Assembly (NCBI GenBank): GCA_001414345.1
Contig: LLCB01000092.1
Span: 1 to 64,000 of the forward strand
DNA from: Hymenoscyphus infarciens
Lineage: Eukaryota; Ascomycota; Leotiomycetes; Helotiales; Helotiaceae
Direction of reading: 5' to 3'
Length of the DNA stretch: 64,000 bases
The notes beneath the pieces are model-generated. The model made no database searches. It saw nothing but the letters and a program-made list of their open reading frames with translations, and was not told the origin of the DNA. Below are positions 34,672-44,435 of this stretch, in pieces (the first letter of the stretch is position 1; each line of letters starts with the position of its first letter). A program made the position numbers and the translations under genes.

Positions 34672-36473
34672 AAATCCCACCTCGCTAGATTTCCACTCAC
34701 AGCAGTGCAACCCCTCGCGCCCACAGACGCCCACTCAGGGCTCACCCCTCCGCTACCCCTGATCACGCGAAAGCTCAATACCATTTTCGAGTACAACCCG
34801 AGCCGGGTCATGCAGTGAAACATGGTACACAAGACTTGCACCTGCATGAACATCATCCTAAGCCCTAACAAGAGATGATCGATCAGGTCGTGATACCCAC
34901 ACGTACCTTTGTACCACGTCCACATTCTGAGTTCCCAGGTCACAACGACCACGAGTTTAAATCACAGGAGAGTGGGCTCATTACCACACGGATTGAGTTG
35001 AAGATGCTGGTGACCGATTTTGATGGTGCTTGTTCATGGAGTCTTAAGTCTAAGAATCTCAACTTTAACCAATCTAGCCCATCTATATGGGATATAAGCA
35101 AATCAGATTACACACGCATTTTGATGGAAGGCGTGGGGCGTGTTAGATGCTAAAATTTGAAGAGTATTTCTACCTTCTGCGAGACCTTTTTAATATATAT
35201 CCGAAACAATTTCCAGTCCTTTATCTATCCCATTTCAAAGAATTCTCAATGCGAGGCTGTTATCTCTACACAACAAATTCTATGAGGAAAGTTCGCATTT
35301 AGTGTAAAACATATCGCTTTCTAGTTTCCAGCTTGGTTCGTGCATAACCAACGTCTAAAGCTATCATTCATCTTGACCCGGAACCAAATAAACTCCTAAA
35401 CTCCTCCTGATAATCGAGAACCATTCTGTACCACTCTCTGTGGACAAGATGAATAGTAGTAAGTATAAAATCCTATAAGCTAGAATAACTCGCTATTGAA
35501 CAATCGTGAGAATATAAGAAAAATACGAGTAGATGCGGAAGGTTCTTACAAAGTAGACTATCAAGTATGTAAAGTTTGTAAGTGGTCTATATACTCGGCT
35601 GTCTCGGAGGAACTGTAACCGGCACCGGGCCGATAGCTCCGAACTGAATCATCAAATTAATTTTCGCTGCAAACTTGTATTGAAGTTTAGAAGACCTTAA
35701 ATCAAAGCAGTTACTGAGATTTAGTCTTAGACGTAAAGTTGGCTAGTATAGTAGGGAATTATAATAGAGTAACTGATAAAGTATCTTCGAAGTTCGATTC
35801 CTATTACTATATATATACTCTCTCTCTCTAACTATTATCTTAAATATATAGTAAGACTTTGAAAACAAGGCTGCGGATAAGAAGTAAGCGCTGTATTACG
35901 TGCGTGGTTATAGTAACATATATATATAGCTATTAATCGGTGTTAGACCTATTAGTCGATAGTATATATAATAGTACGAAATATATACGACTATAGAAGA
36001 GATATATAGAAGTGTGTTTTATAGAATAATATATATAAATACTAGGCTCTAATATAGAAGAAAAGACTAAATTAGCCTTCTACTATCCCGAGTAAGAGTA
36101 TCTATATATAGGAGGTCAGATAATACAAAGGTCTAATAATAATAACAACCGAGACCTACCTAATACAGGTAATACTAAACAACAAGAGCTAAAAGCTAAA
36201 TATAAAACATTCGAACCTTGATACCTTCCGTATATAAATATCGGACATTAATACCTTCGGCACCTTCGGCGTATGAGTATCAGCAATTTCACGAATATCG
36301 GCAATTCAAGATAGCGGGCCATCACAGGATACGAGCTGAAGCTTTCTCTTATAGAGTAGAAGTTTCTCTCAACTTCTTTATAACCAAGCCGTAAGACTTG
36401 AAACTACTCTTATACTCTACTATAACATACTTCAAAGTACTACAAAACGTGTTATTGAAACAGTGTTTCTATT
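34672..36473. other. gene-poor region with RIP-like sequence toward its right end
   Basis: 34672-35640 is ordinary intergenic sequence without a convincing gene (the open frame 34875-35153 has no recognisable domain). 35740-36230 is AT-rich with RIP features and a CT microsatellite at 35818-35833. 36234-36300 holds repeated accttcgg/atcggca words. A tRNA-like relic is listed separately. Confidence 0.5.
35733..35804 (+). other. degenerate tRNA-like or SINE-like relic with a perfect B box
   Basis: The string gttcgattc at 35791-35800 fits the RNA polymerase III B-box consensus GWTCRANNC. About 50 nt upstream tggctagtatag resembles an A box. The T-stem and acceptor stem do not pair well, so this is not a functional tRNA. 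A RIP-damaged tRNA gene or tRNA-derived SINE head is the most natural reading, but chance is possible. Confidence 0.3.
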
Positions 36474-37389
36474 ATAACTGAACCTCTGTCGGCACTTTCT
36501 GGAGCAGGGGCGGTGTTTGGGTTTGCAGATATTCTTGCCCGTACTGCTAAAAGCCTATACGTCTTCTTTGGGGAGTGGAAAGACGCATCGAAAAACATAA
36601 AGCTACTGGCTTTGAAACTCCAGGAGCGTGAAAATCTGCGGGGCAATGTTCAGCAATACGTCGAGAGCTATTCGGGTTCTCCTTTTGAGGTTGACGACAA
36701 CCGTGCCATTCCTGAGATCACACAGGCTTTCAATGTCTACCTTTTCGAGCGGAACACGATGCGCGGTCGCGTTGATGCTATGGATATCAAAGCTACTGAT
36801 GGGAAGGTTAATTGTATAGCAGAGAAGCTGAAGTGGGTTTTTGAGGAAGGAAATGTAACGCTACCGCTCCGCAACAATAAGAGACTTAAGAGCCACCTTA
36901 TGATTGCATTATCGGCAAGTGAAAGGTAAGTCCGAAATGAAAATCTGAGTGGTTCACTGACGAAAATAGACGTGGTGATATTAGCTTGCGGCACCAAGTC
37001 AAAGCCATGAGACTTGACATGTCTAATTCCAAAATTTCTGCTGGTTCGCAGTTCAGAAAAAATCGACACTGTCATGCAGGCTTGTTCTGCAAGGACCCAA
37101 TAACCCCTTCAAACCACTACTCGAGAATCTGCGAGCCAGACCCAATCTGTGATTCGAAACACCTTAAACTCGGCCAACGTTTCCATCAGATAAATTATCG
37201 CATATGGCAGACTCTATCGATGTAACATCATCACGAACACAGCAGGGCTTGGAAACACCTCAAACACGCTTGCCTACTCCTCCAAAAGCTTCTGTGAACG
37301 ATGAAATCCAGTGTTTTAAATTGTTTCAGGACAGGCTCTATTTTTTAGCCCTAGCATTATTTGAACAAGTTCAGAAAATTAAACCGTGA
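36474..37389 (+). pseudogene. broken NLR/STAND-type protein N-terminal domain gene
   Basis: The first exon (to 36925) reads ALSGAGAVFGFADILARTAK then SLYVFFGEWKDASKNIKLLA. This resembles the HeLo-like or 'fungal N' helical domain found at the front of fungal NLR and ankyrin/STAND proteins. In frame there is no ATG. The expected start lies at 36474-36476, where ATA precedes ACTGAACCTCTG, one G-to-A step from ATG. A 44-nt intron (GTAAGT, CTGAC branch, AATAG) leads to RGDISLRHQVKAMRLDM. After that the likely frame changes: LQGPNNPFKPLLENLRAR is in another frame and is followed by stops. MADSIDVTSSRTQQG at 37204-37389 is in that second frame. No NACHT or repeat domain follows. I infer a dead, truncated immune-type gene at the edge of an AT-rich block. 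Confidence 0.6.
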
Positions 37390-38165
37390 GAAACTCGGCT
37401 AATAACAGACTATAAACAACCGAGCTCTACTGGCAACCAGTTACAAAAGGCAATTCTCCGAATTTGGCAGACACACTATCTTTGGTTGCTGCTATGAACA
37501 CGTGCACCTCCCCCCTGTGAGTCTAGAAACAGAAACCCCGCTCGATCCAGACCAGATTGAAACCAGCATGCCAAAACTTTAGAAAGCAATACAGTAAGTA
37601 GGTTCTTCACTTCACGTAAAGCTAGTGAAGAAAACCACTTACTACTTGTTTACCCCTTTACTCATCGCCCTCAACTTAAGCGAGACATGTAGCTCCAGAC
37701 AAGATTTTCTTAGTTATACACTATCCGTTCCAGATAAAATGTGAGTAGACGGTCTCGGAAATTACCATTAGAATATTCTCTCTCCATGAACAATGACTGC
37801 TGTAGAACATCTTTTCAACATTTTGAGAAATTTAACTTTAATTGGCCAAGATCAAATAGGTTAACAGTTGAAATTGCTCCAAGTCCCTAGGGCAATCAAC
37901 TCATATCCAACAAAGTCTGAAGAACGGGAGCTATGAGGCTGGTACGAACCCGAAGCCATCCCACCACATCACAAATCCAAGAACAAGATCATCAGAAAGA
38001 AGTAGAAATAATTCTCATTATCATCACACACAACAATCCCCCCAAAATAACCCTCAAACATAAACGTTCAACCTCCCAAAACCTTCCATAATATCATTCC
38101 ATCTGCGGCCCAAAATTCGAAAGTCCCAAAATGCTAGCACTATGACCGAATCACCGCCCATTCTC
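37390..38165. other. gene-poor stretch between NLR relic and GMC oxidoreductase gene
   Basis: 37400-37580 contains short open stretches, such as SYKRQFSEFGRHTIFGCCYE, that may be further remains of the broken upstream gene, but I recognise nothing. 38000-38165 should hold the 3' UTR of the GMC gene. No other feature is seen. Confidence 0.45.
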
Positions 38166-41100
38166 TCAAACACCCCCAGCAGCACCAGCCAAAGCAAGAC
38201 TAATCTTAATAACCTTAACCACATAATTTGTAGCAGGTTGACTTGTATTCCCAATATTCTGAGTGGTATTCACAAATCTCAACTCCAGTACTTTCGCAGC
38301 CCGCTCAGTCGTCGCTGTCGGAGAAGTCGAGGTCGTCATGGTACTTGCAATACTTGCCATAGGCGTAGTCAACAACCCTCTCCCACAATCCCCTATACCT
38401 ACCCCTTTGAGAAGAGCCATGACGGGCGGTATTGGCTTCCCAACATCATCTTCCTCTTCTGCATCCGCACCAAAACCACCCACTAGCTCTTTCCCTCGAG
38501 TGCTTCCAGGAGCGAGTCCCGTCAAGAAATCCAGAGCTACCCGTATCGGATTTTTCGCAACAGGGGTTTGCTCGGCCGCTCCTTCTTCTGGATGTTCCAG
38601 GCGCGACAAGGAATATCCTGGAATGGATGCAACTTCTCTTTCTCCAGACACTAGTCCTGCCAATAAGAGGTTGAAGGCGTTGAGAGTCGGGTTCTGAGGC
38701 TCGACGGAAGAAGTGTCATGGGGTTTTTGGGTGGCCACACTCGAAGGGGAACTAAATTTAAGTGATGAACTTTTCGTCATGGCACTGGTCCTGAATGTCG
38801 AGAAGCTGCCATTTGCCATGGGGATTTGTGATATGATGGTAGTATTTGTGGGTTTAGGGGTTTTGAGGAGAGTAGAAGTGGTACAATGTTCGGCTTTGAT
38901 GATATCTGCAGCCTGAAGCGAGGTTAGTGAGACTTTCAGACACGGTTGATAATTGTTTGAGAACGTTTGGGAGACTTAAGAAATAGAATTTCTCATTGTC
39001 CTAAGCCTTCTCGGTAAATGGTAGCCATTATCCGAGAATGGTTCACACAATGAGAAAAAAAGGTGTCGGGGAGTAATGACCGGGCGTCTTACCTTTTCGC
39101 TGACAGCGTATACGCTCGCTTGAAGATGAGCAGCCGGTACGAGGGGAAAGATTCCAGCATCCACAATTCGAAGGTTTTGTGTTCCATATACTCGAAGATG
39201 GGTGTCAACTACTCCACCAAACTCGAGAGGTAGCATTGAGGTGGTCCCAGTGCCGTGGAATTCAGTTCGGATGCCACCTAATATCGCCGGCATCAAGGAT
39301 TCGACTGTGGCGTTTGGTAGGAAGGGATAGTATGGGACAGAGCCAAGTTCACGCATTGAACTGGTTGTACAAAGTCAGTAATTGTGAATGATCAAGGAAC
39401 GATTTTGAATGCAGAGGATCTTTTGCTGACCTAGTATTCAGCAACCGATTGTTGAACAGCAATGCTTCCACCAGTATTTGGCAATCAAGAGGATTTGCAC
39501 AGTAGCGAGGATCGATCAGAGGTTGAGTAAAAGGATTCTGAGACTGAATGTGAACGCTCCCTCTTGAGAAAGGATGCATTGCAGCAACAGACAGAAGCCC
39601 AATGTTGTCACTCAAGATCTCGTATGCTCCAACATCGGTACGACTTAGAAGTTGGGCAAGCTGCTTTCTCTGGGCATTGAAGCCAGCTACGATAGTGTGG
39701 TCGAGATTTGAAAGCAAATATTTGCTCGCGTTCTGGGATGAAGCATCTGCAATCATGCTGGTCCAATTACTCGAAGACAACGGTAATGATGGGAAGGCTA
39801 CAGTGTTGATTGCACCAGCCGTCCAAGGTCCTGAAGCCTCAAATTAATATTTCAAACAACGAAAGCTTGCGAGAAAGGCCTGGCTTGCCTGTCTTGTTAA
39901 CATAGTACTGCTGTTCTGCCTGGGCCAGCAAAATTGGGTTATGGTATATCATATCAAGAGTAAGGTACATGAGATTAGAAACTGCGACCATCAGCTAGAA
40001 GATCTGGGATGGGAACAGGCATATTCGCACCGTAATATACCACGCCCACATAAGGATGGTCTTGGAAGTTGTTACCAACTCCTGGGAGATGTAACTGTAC
40101 TAGGATATTGTGTTCGTTGAGAATTTTGGAGTCTCCAATACCAGACAGCTCAAGAATTTGAGGTGTATGTACACTTCCTGCTGCAAGAATAACCTCTCTC
40201 GAGGCTGTGACACTGAGAACGGAAAGCGTTCCATCGGGAACAAACTACGACAAAGTTAGCGATTGCTTCCGCAGAGTTCGGGGGATGAGGCCACTACTGA
40301 CTTCGACTCCTTTGATCAAAAGACCATTCGGGGACTTATTGGCGTTATCAACAAGTAGTCGATAGACATGCTTGTCAGTAGCAACATGGAAATTAGGACG
40401 GGAGTCGATGAAACCATCAAAATACCCGAGTCGAGCATCTGAACGTGTTTGGTTGTCTGGAGAAATGCTGTTTGGAATTAATATTCCACCCGAAGCAGTG
40501 CCATTGTTTGGGTCAGTCAGAATGGGTACTCCGAGTTCCTTCAATCCTTCAAGAATGAGTCCTGTTCATAGTCAGCAAAACTCCATTAACTGAGATGGTT
40601 AGAAGAATCGGCGACGCGAACTTTTCATTCTCCCAAATTATCTCGAATAACAACTCTGCTTATCCAAACCATGTCGCACAGATTCCCCAAAGGGGAAGGA
40701 AGGAAGCTGACACAATGGAGGAATTGTTGAATGAATAGAACTTACTAGAATGGTTGTAAAAGTACCGAGGATAACTAACGTGAATATATCCATCCGTGCC
40801 ATGAGTGTCTGGGTCAGGGTTAACGTAGAGCTCCCGGCTGAATTCTGCATCAACATCGTCCGTGTAATTCTCCGACTGTATTGGATAGATCAGCATATCG
40901 GATCCATCAGAAGTATCGACCAAGTGTAGTACCTTCTTGAAGTATGGCAGCAGATCATTCCATCCCCAGCCTGGATTCCCAAGAGCTTCCCATGCATCGA
41001 AATCAGCACTTCCTCCTCGGGTCCAGCACATTCCATTTATTAAACTTCCTCCTCCAACACCACGACCCATAGCATACGGACGAGGTTGTCCATCGAGTGA

Positions 41101-41506
41101 AGTTTGAGGAGCGGTCCAGAGATTCCAATCGTATTTCGTTCCAAGTCCATGGCCATCATCGATGGGATCCAAAATGGTATCTTCGTAATTGTCACTGACA
41201 ACTTGTCAGTTGAAGATTCTCTTTGCGCATTCTGCTGGAGTGGGGACTTACAGATCACCAGCTTCAAGTAGCAGAACTGTCACTTTAAAACTCGTCAGTG
41301 AAAGTACAAGAGGGGTATCCAAGAGTAAACAAACCATTGGGGTCTTCAGTAAGACGATTTGCAACAACCAAGCCCGAAATACCCCCACCAACAATTATAT
41401 AATCATAGCAGTCCAAGAAATCGCCGTCCACATCACGACCATGAAGGCGGACAGAGGAGACGAGAGTAATGCAAGCAAGCAAGGTAAAAAGAGGAAGTCC
41501 CAACAT
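38166..41506 (-). CDS. secreted GMC oxidoreductase with a long C-terminal extension
   Basis: Model of nine exons: complement(38166..38912, 39093..39360, 39431..39830, 39889..39981, 40031..40244, 40302..40561, 40746..41194, 41252..41282, 41335..41506), 877 aa, with all phases consistent. A signal peptide (MLGLPLFTLLACITLVSSV) precedes the FAD loop VGGGISGLVVANRL at about 39-52 and LLLEAGD. GGGSLINGMCWTRGG is the first GMC signature, and SREVILAAGSVHTPQILELSGIG the second. The C-terminal block GIFPLVPAAHLQASVYAVSEK carries the active-site His. It probably oxidises an alcohol or sugar outside the cell and makes hydrogen peroxide (AA3-like); the substrate is unknown. One intron (39831-39888) appears to use a GC donor. 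About 245 Ser/Thr-rich residues follow the catalytic domain, which is unusual for the family. Confidence 0.9.
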
Positions 41507-41940
41507 CTTGGAGTGGGGACGAAATCAAACGAGTGAGTGTGGCCAAAAGCAGAGCGATGTTGTTGGCTCCCGAATTTGCGGACCAAAGAAAAATAAGAGT
41601 GACGGGAGGATTTTGACTTGGTTATTGCCTACCTAGGTACATTATTGGGCCTGGGTGGGTTGTTCTTTCCCTTCTTTTTGTATGCTTGTTGTCTCATTTT
41701 GTAAAAAGCAGGCGTATAGAGAAGGAGGTAATCTTCGGGTACAACTCTCCGACACCTACTTCCCCTTGGATTGTGCGAAACAGCTAGGACAATTAAAAAT
41801 CGTTGTTCGAGAAGTTTCAGAAGAATAAAAGGTTTGATCTCTTGATTCTCCCAACATTCTGGATTAATTACTACCTGAGAATTTTTCGTCAACATGTGCC
41901 GCAGAGCAATGACCGGTGTTCAGGGCCCCCAGGAGAAATG

Positions 41941-41970
41941 CCCCCCCCCCCCCCCCCCCCCAAAAAAAAA
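41941..41970. repeat. long poly-C followed by poly-A
   Basis: About 21 C residues are followed directly by about 9 A residues. Runs of this length are rare and prone to sequencing or assembly error. Confidence 0.85.
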
Positions 41971-42567
41971 CAACTCTGATTTAGGCTTGGAAGTTTCCTA
42001 TCGTCGGAAACTACTCGATGCCTTGAGCTTGGAAATAAGTCGTAGATACCTACCTACCTAGGTACAGGTGCCAAGTCGATCATGACTTGGTTGGGGAGCT
42101 GAGCAGACAAGTCAAAGAAGGAACGACCTGAAGACCGAGCTTGAGGTCGGGGGAAAAACGTCCTTGACCCTCAACTGTACGAGACACGAGGTCGATCCTT
42201 CCCTCGCACACTTGCCTCACCTCGTGAGAACCCAGGCCATAATATCGTAGCTGGTGTCCAAGTCCTCTTTCAACGTAGAATAATCAACTCGATTGTTCGA
42301 AGAGCCTCGAGGAAACGAAGTTCAATTATCCTAAACCGTTCGCATAATTGAGTTGATTGTTCGAAGCTTCCTAGCACAATGTCGGTTTGTTGAAGTATCG
42401 GTGATGCAGACTCGTATCTTCCTTCTTTCATTCCAGGTCTTCGTTTGATTGACCTGTGCCATGCTGATTTTAGCCCTAGCCTTCCTACTGTCTTACAATT
42501 TTTAAAGCAACAAGGTGGGGTGATAGCTCCTTGCCGATGAGCAAAGAAAGACTAGGAACAATTATGC

Positions 42568-42671
42568 TACTATTTGCAGGTAACCTAGGTATAGGACCAC
42601 TGTTGATTTTTAGTGCCTTTTTAGGTTACCTGCTAATAGTAAGAGAATTTTGTAGGTTGCCTACAAATAGC
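42568..42671. repeat. foldback repeat cluster
   Basis: A segment tactatttgcaggtaacct (from 42568) recurs inverted at 42621-42643 as ttaggttacctgctaatagt. A third, partly self-complementary copy, tttgtaggttgcctacaaat, lies at about 42649-42668. Together they could form a stem-loop or be a miniature foldback element. Confidence 0.6.
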
Positions 42672-42805
42672 AAGACGTTTTGTTTGTACCTACCATATCT
42701 TCAGAATACTCTCAAATCGGATGCGAAGAAACAGTGAACCTGTTCGTTACTATCGAACTAGCTAGCGAGCCTACCTTGAACAAACATCTGCCTCCCGACT
42801 CTCCA

Positions 42806-44114
42806 TCAGATCGCAAATCCATCATGCTTTGGGGGATCGCAGAATCTCCATAATCCTGCTTCTTCGGCTGCACGCCGAACTGCTGACACCTCGATCGTAG
42901 ACACTGGGCGATTTATTCCCGAACACCTTACTTCTTCGCGGGGAGAATTAGATTCTTCGATCAATTCTGGCTCTGTGAACGCCTTTGCAGACCGTCGTGG
43001 ACGCTTGGGTTTCCCGACGTGGGCGTCTAGAGTGATTTCTCAACACAAGCCTTCCAATGACCTGCACTACCAATGTATGAGTACTTACCTGGATGATACT
43101 GCTCCATGATATTGACAAACAAATCTCTTGAAACATTACCTGCCATCCATTTCATAATCTCTTCTCCTTCTGCTTTGAATCCCGGCATGACAAGATGTCT
43201 GACCAACACTCCCTTTTTGGCAATCCCGTCTGGGGTAAAGCAAAGATCTCCAACCTGAGATTCCCTAGCTGTTTCCGTATAATTGGGTACTTTCAACAAT
43301 CGCGAGGACGTCGAGTCTTTCCACACCTTGAAATCTGGAAGACATATGTCCACCAAACCATCCAATAGCTCAAATGCGGAAGTGTTGTAGATAATGGGCA
43401 CATTCAGGCCAAGCTCACGAGCGTGTAGAATACTGAGCACCACTTGCGGTACGACGTGCTCCGGCGTAATCAAGTTGATGTTGTGTACCTGTCCCACATT
43501 TTGCAGCTTTATGTACCAGTCGCCCAACTCTTCTAGGGTCAGATCTTGACCATTCCTCTGATGTGCGATATCGTGAATTTGGCAAAAGACGCATCGAAGA
43601 TTGCAGCCGGAGAAGAATACGGAACCGCTGCCGTTGTGGCCTTGTATGCAGGGCTCTGTTGAGACTTCATCAGCACTGAATAAACCCGCAAAGTCCAAAG
43701 TGAACACTGCCAGCTTGCTTCACCTCGTGAACACCAACCCCAGAAACAAAAAATCCAAATACAGCCGCATAGCTTTGTAATGTGTGAGAAAATCAGACGT
43801 AATCTAGAACCTTTAATTCTTCCCACCCATCTGGAACAATGCAATCAATCGTCTCGCAAGATTCCCAATCTCTCGTAACGGTTTACTCCACATAATCGAG
43901 GACATAGATTGCAATTTCGAAGATGCGCATATGCTGCTGAGCGTTTCTTGGATGCATCGATGGAAGATAGCTGGTGATAACGCGGGATGTAATCGTCGAG
44001 AAGGAATGGGGGTGCTAGATGTAGCTTTCTACGACCAACATTGAAATAACGGGGACGGAGTATGGAACGAAGCGGCTTCGCAAGATTCATAACTTGACTT
44101 ATCGAAAGGCGCAA
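42806..44114 (-). CDS. PflX-like radical SAM protein, middle exon junction unresolved
   Basis: Three blocks are clear. Block A (44114 down to about 43850) starts MRLSISQVMNLAKPLRS, an Arg-rich, possibly mitochondrial leader, and holds LRNCNLCPRLCGVNRYERLG, the Cys-rich motif typical of PflX-type proteins. Block B (about 43720 to 43089) has EPCIQGHNGSGSVFFSGCNL with RCVFCQ, the radical SAM CxxxCxxC cluster site. VPIIYNTSAF, LPDFKVWK and LVRHLVMPG follow. Block C (43026..42806) follows a 62-nt intron and ends AGLWRFCDPPKHDGFAI. The A-to-B junction has no convincing intron, and block A runs into a stop. The family resembles pyruvate-formate-lyase-activating enzymes, but the fungal substrate is unknown. 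It is either a normal gene with an exon I missed or a recently damaged one. Confidence 0.75.
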
Positions 44115-44435
44115 TGCCGATGTTGATGGGAGTTCTTGTTGTTGTAGATATCGATGTCCTTCGGGCTATTGCCGGAACTAGGGTAGGGTGGCCGAGATGT
44201 TCACCAACGGCACATCACATGCTGTCGTGGGCCTTTCGCGCTTTCAAAGAAGCACAACTACAAGGCCTCTCTATTTACCACCAATCCTCATCCCAGTTTC
44301 ATATTCTATTGTTATCGATGCGCTAGCCTAAGAGAGGTGCCCAGGTCACAGAAAGAAGTGTGATACCTTGTCGTTGAGTCAAATCCCGGAGCCGCAATTC
44401 GTCATTGCGCTGTTGGCGGTGGATGGCTGCATGAA
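44115..44435. promoter_or_regulatory. divergent intergenic region between radical SAM gene and MLH1
   Basis: These 321 bp separate two divergent starts and must contain both promoters. I see no defined site beyond a CA-rich stretch near 44248-44295. Confidence 0.5.

Larger units (their letters stand above)
41507..42805. other. intergenic region with homopolymer tract and foldback sequences
   Basis: No gene is supported. It contains a C-run followed by an A-run (about 41941-41970), palindromes such as ccaagtcgatcatgacttgg (42070-42089), a direct repeat of gattgttcgaag (near 42290 and 42358), and the foldback cluster at 42568-42671. The right part contains the 3' flank of the radical SAM gene. 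Confidence 0.6.
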
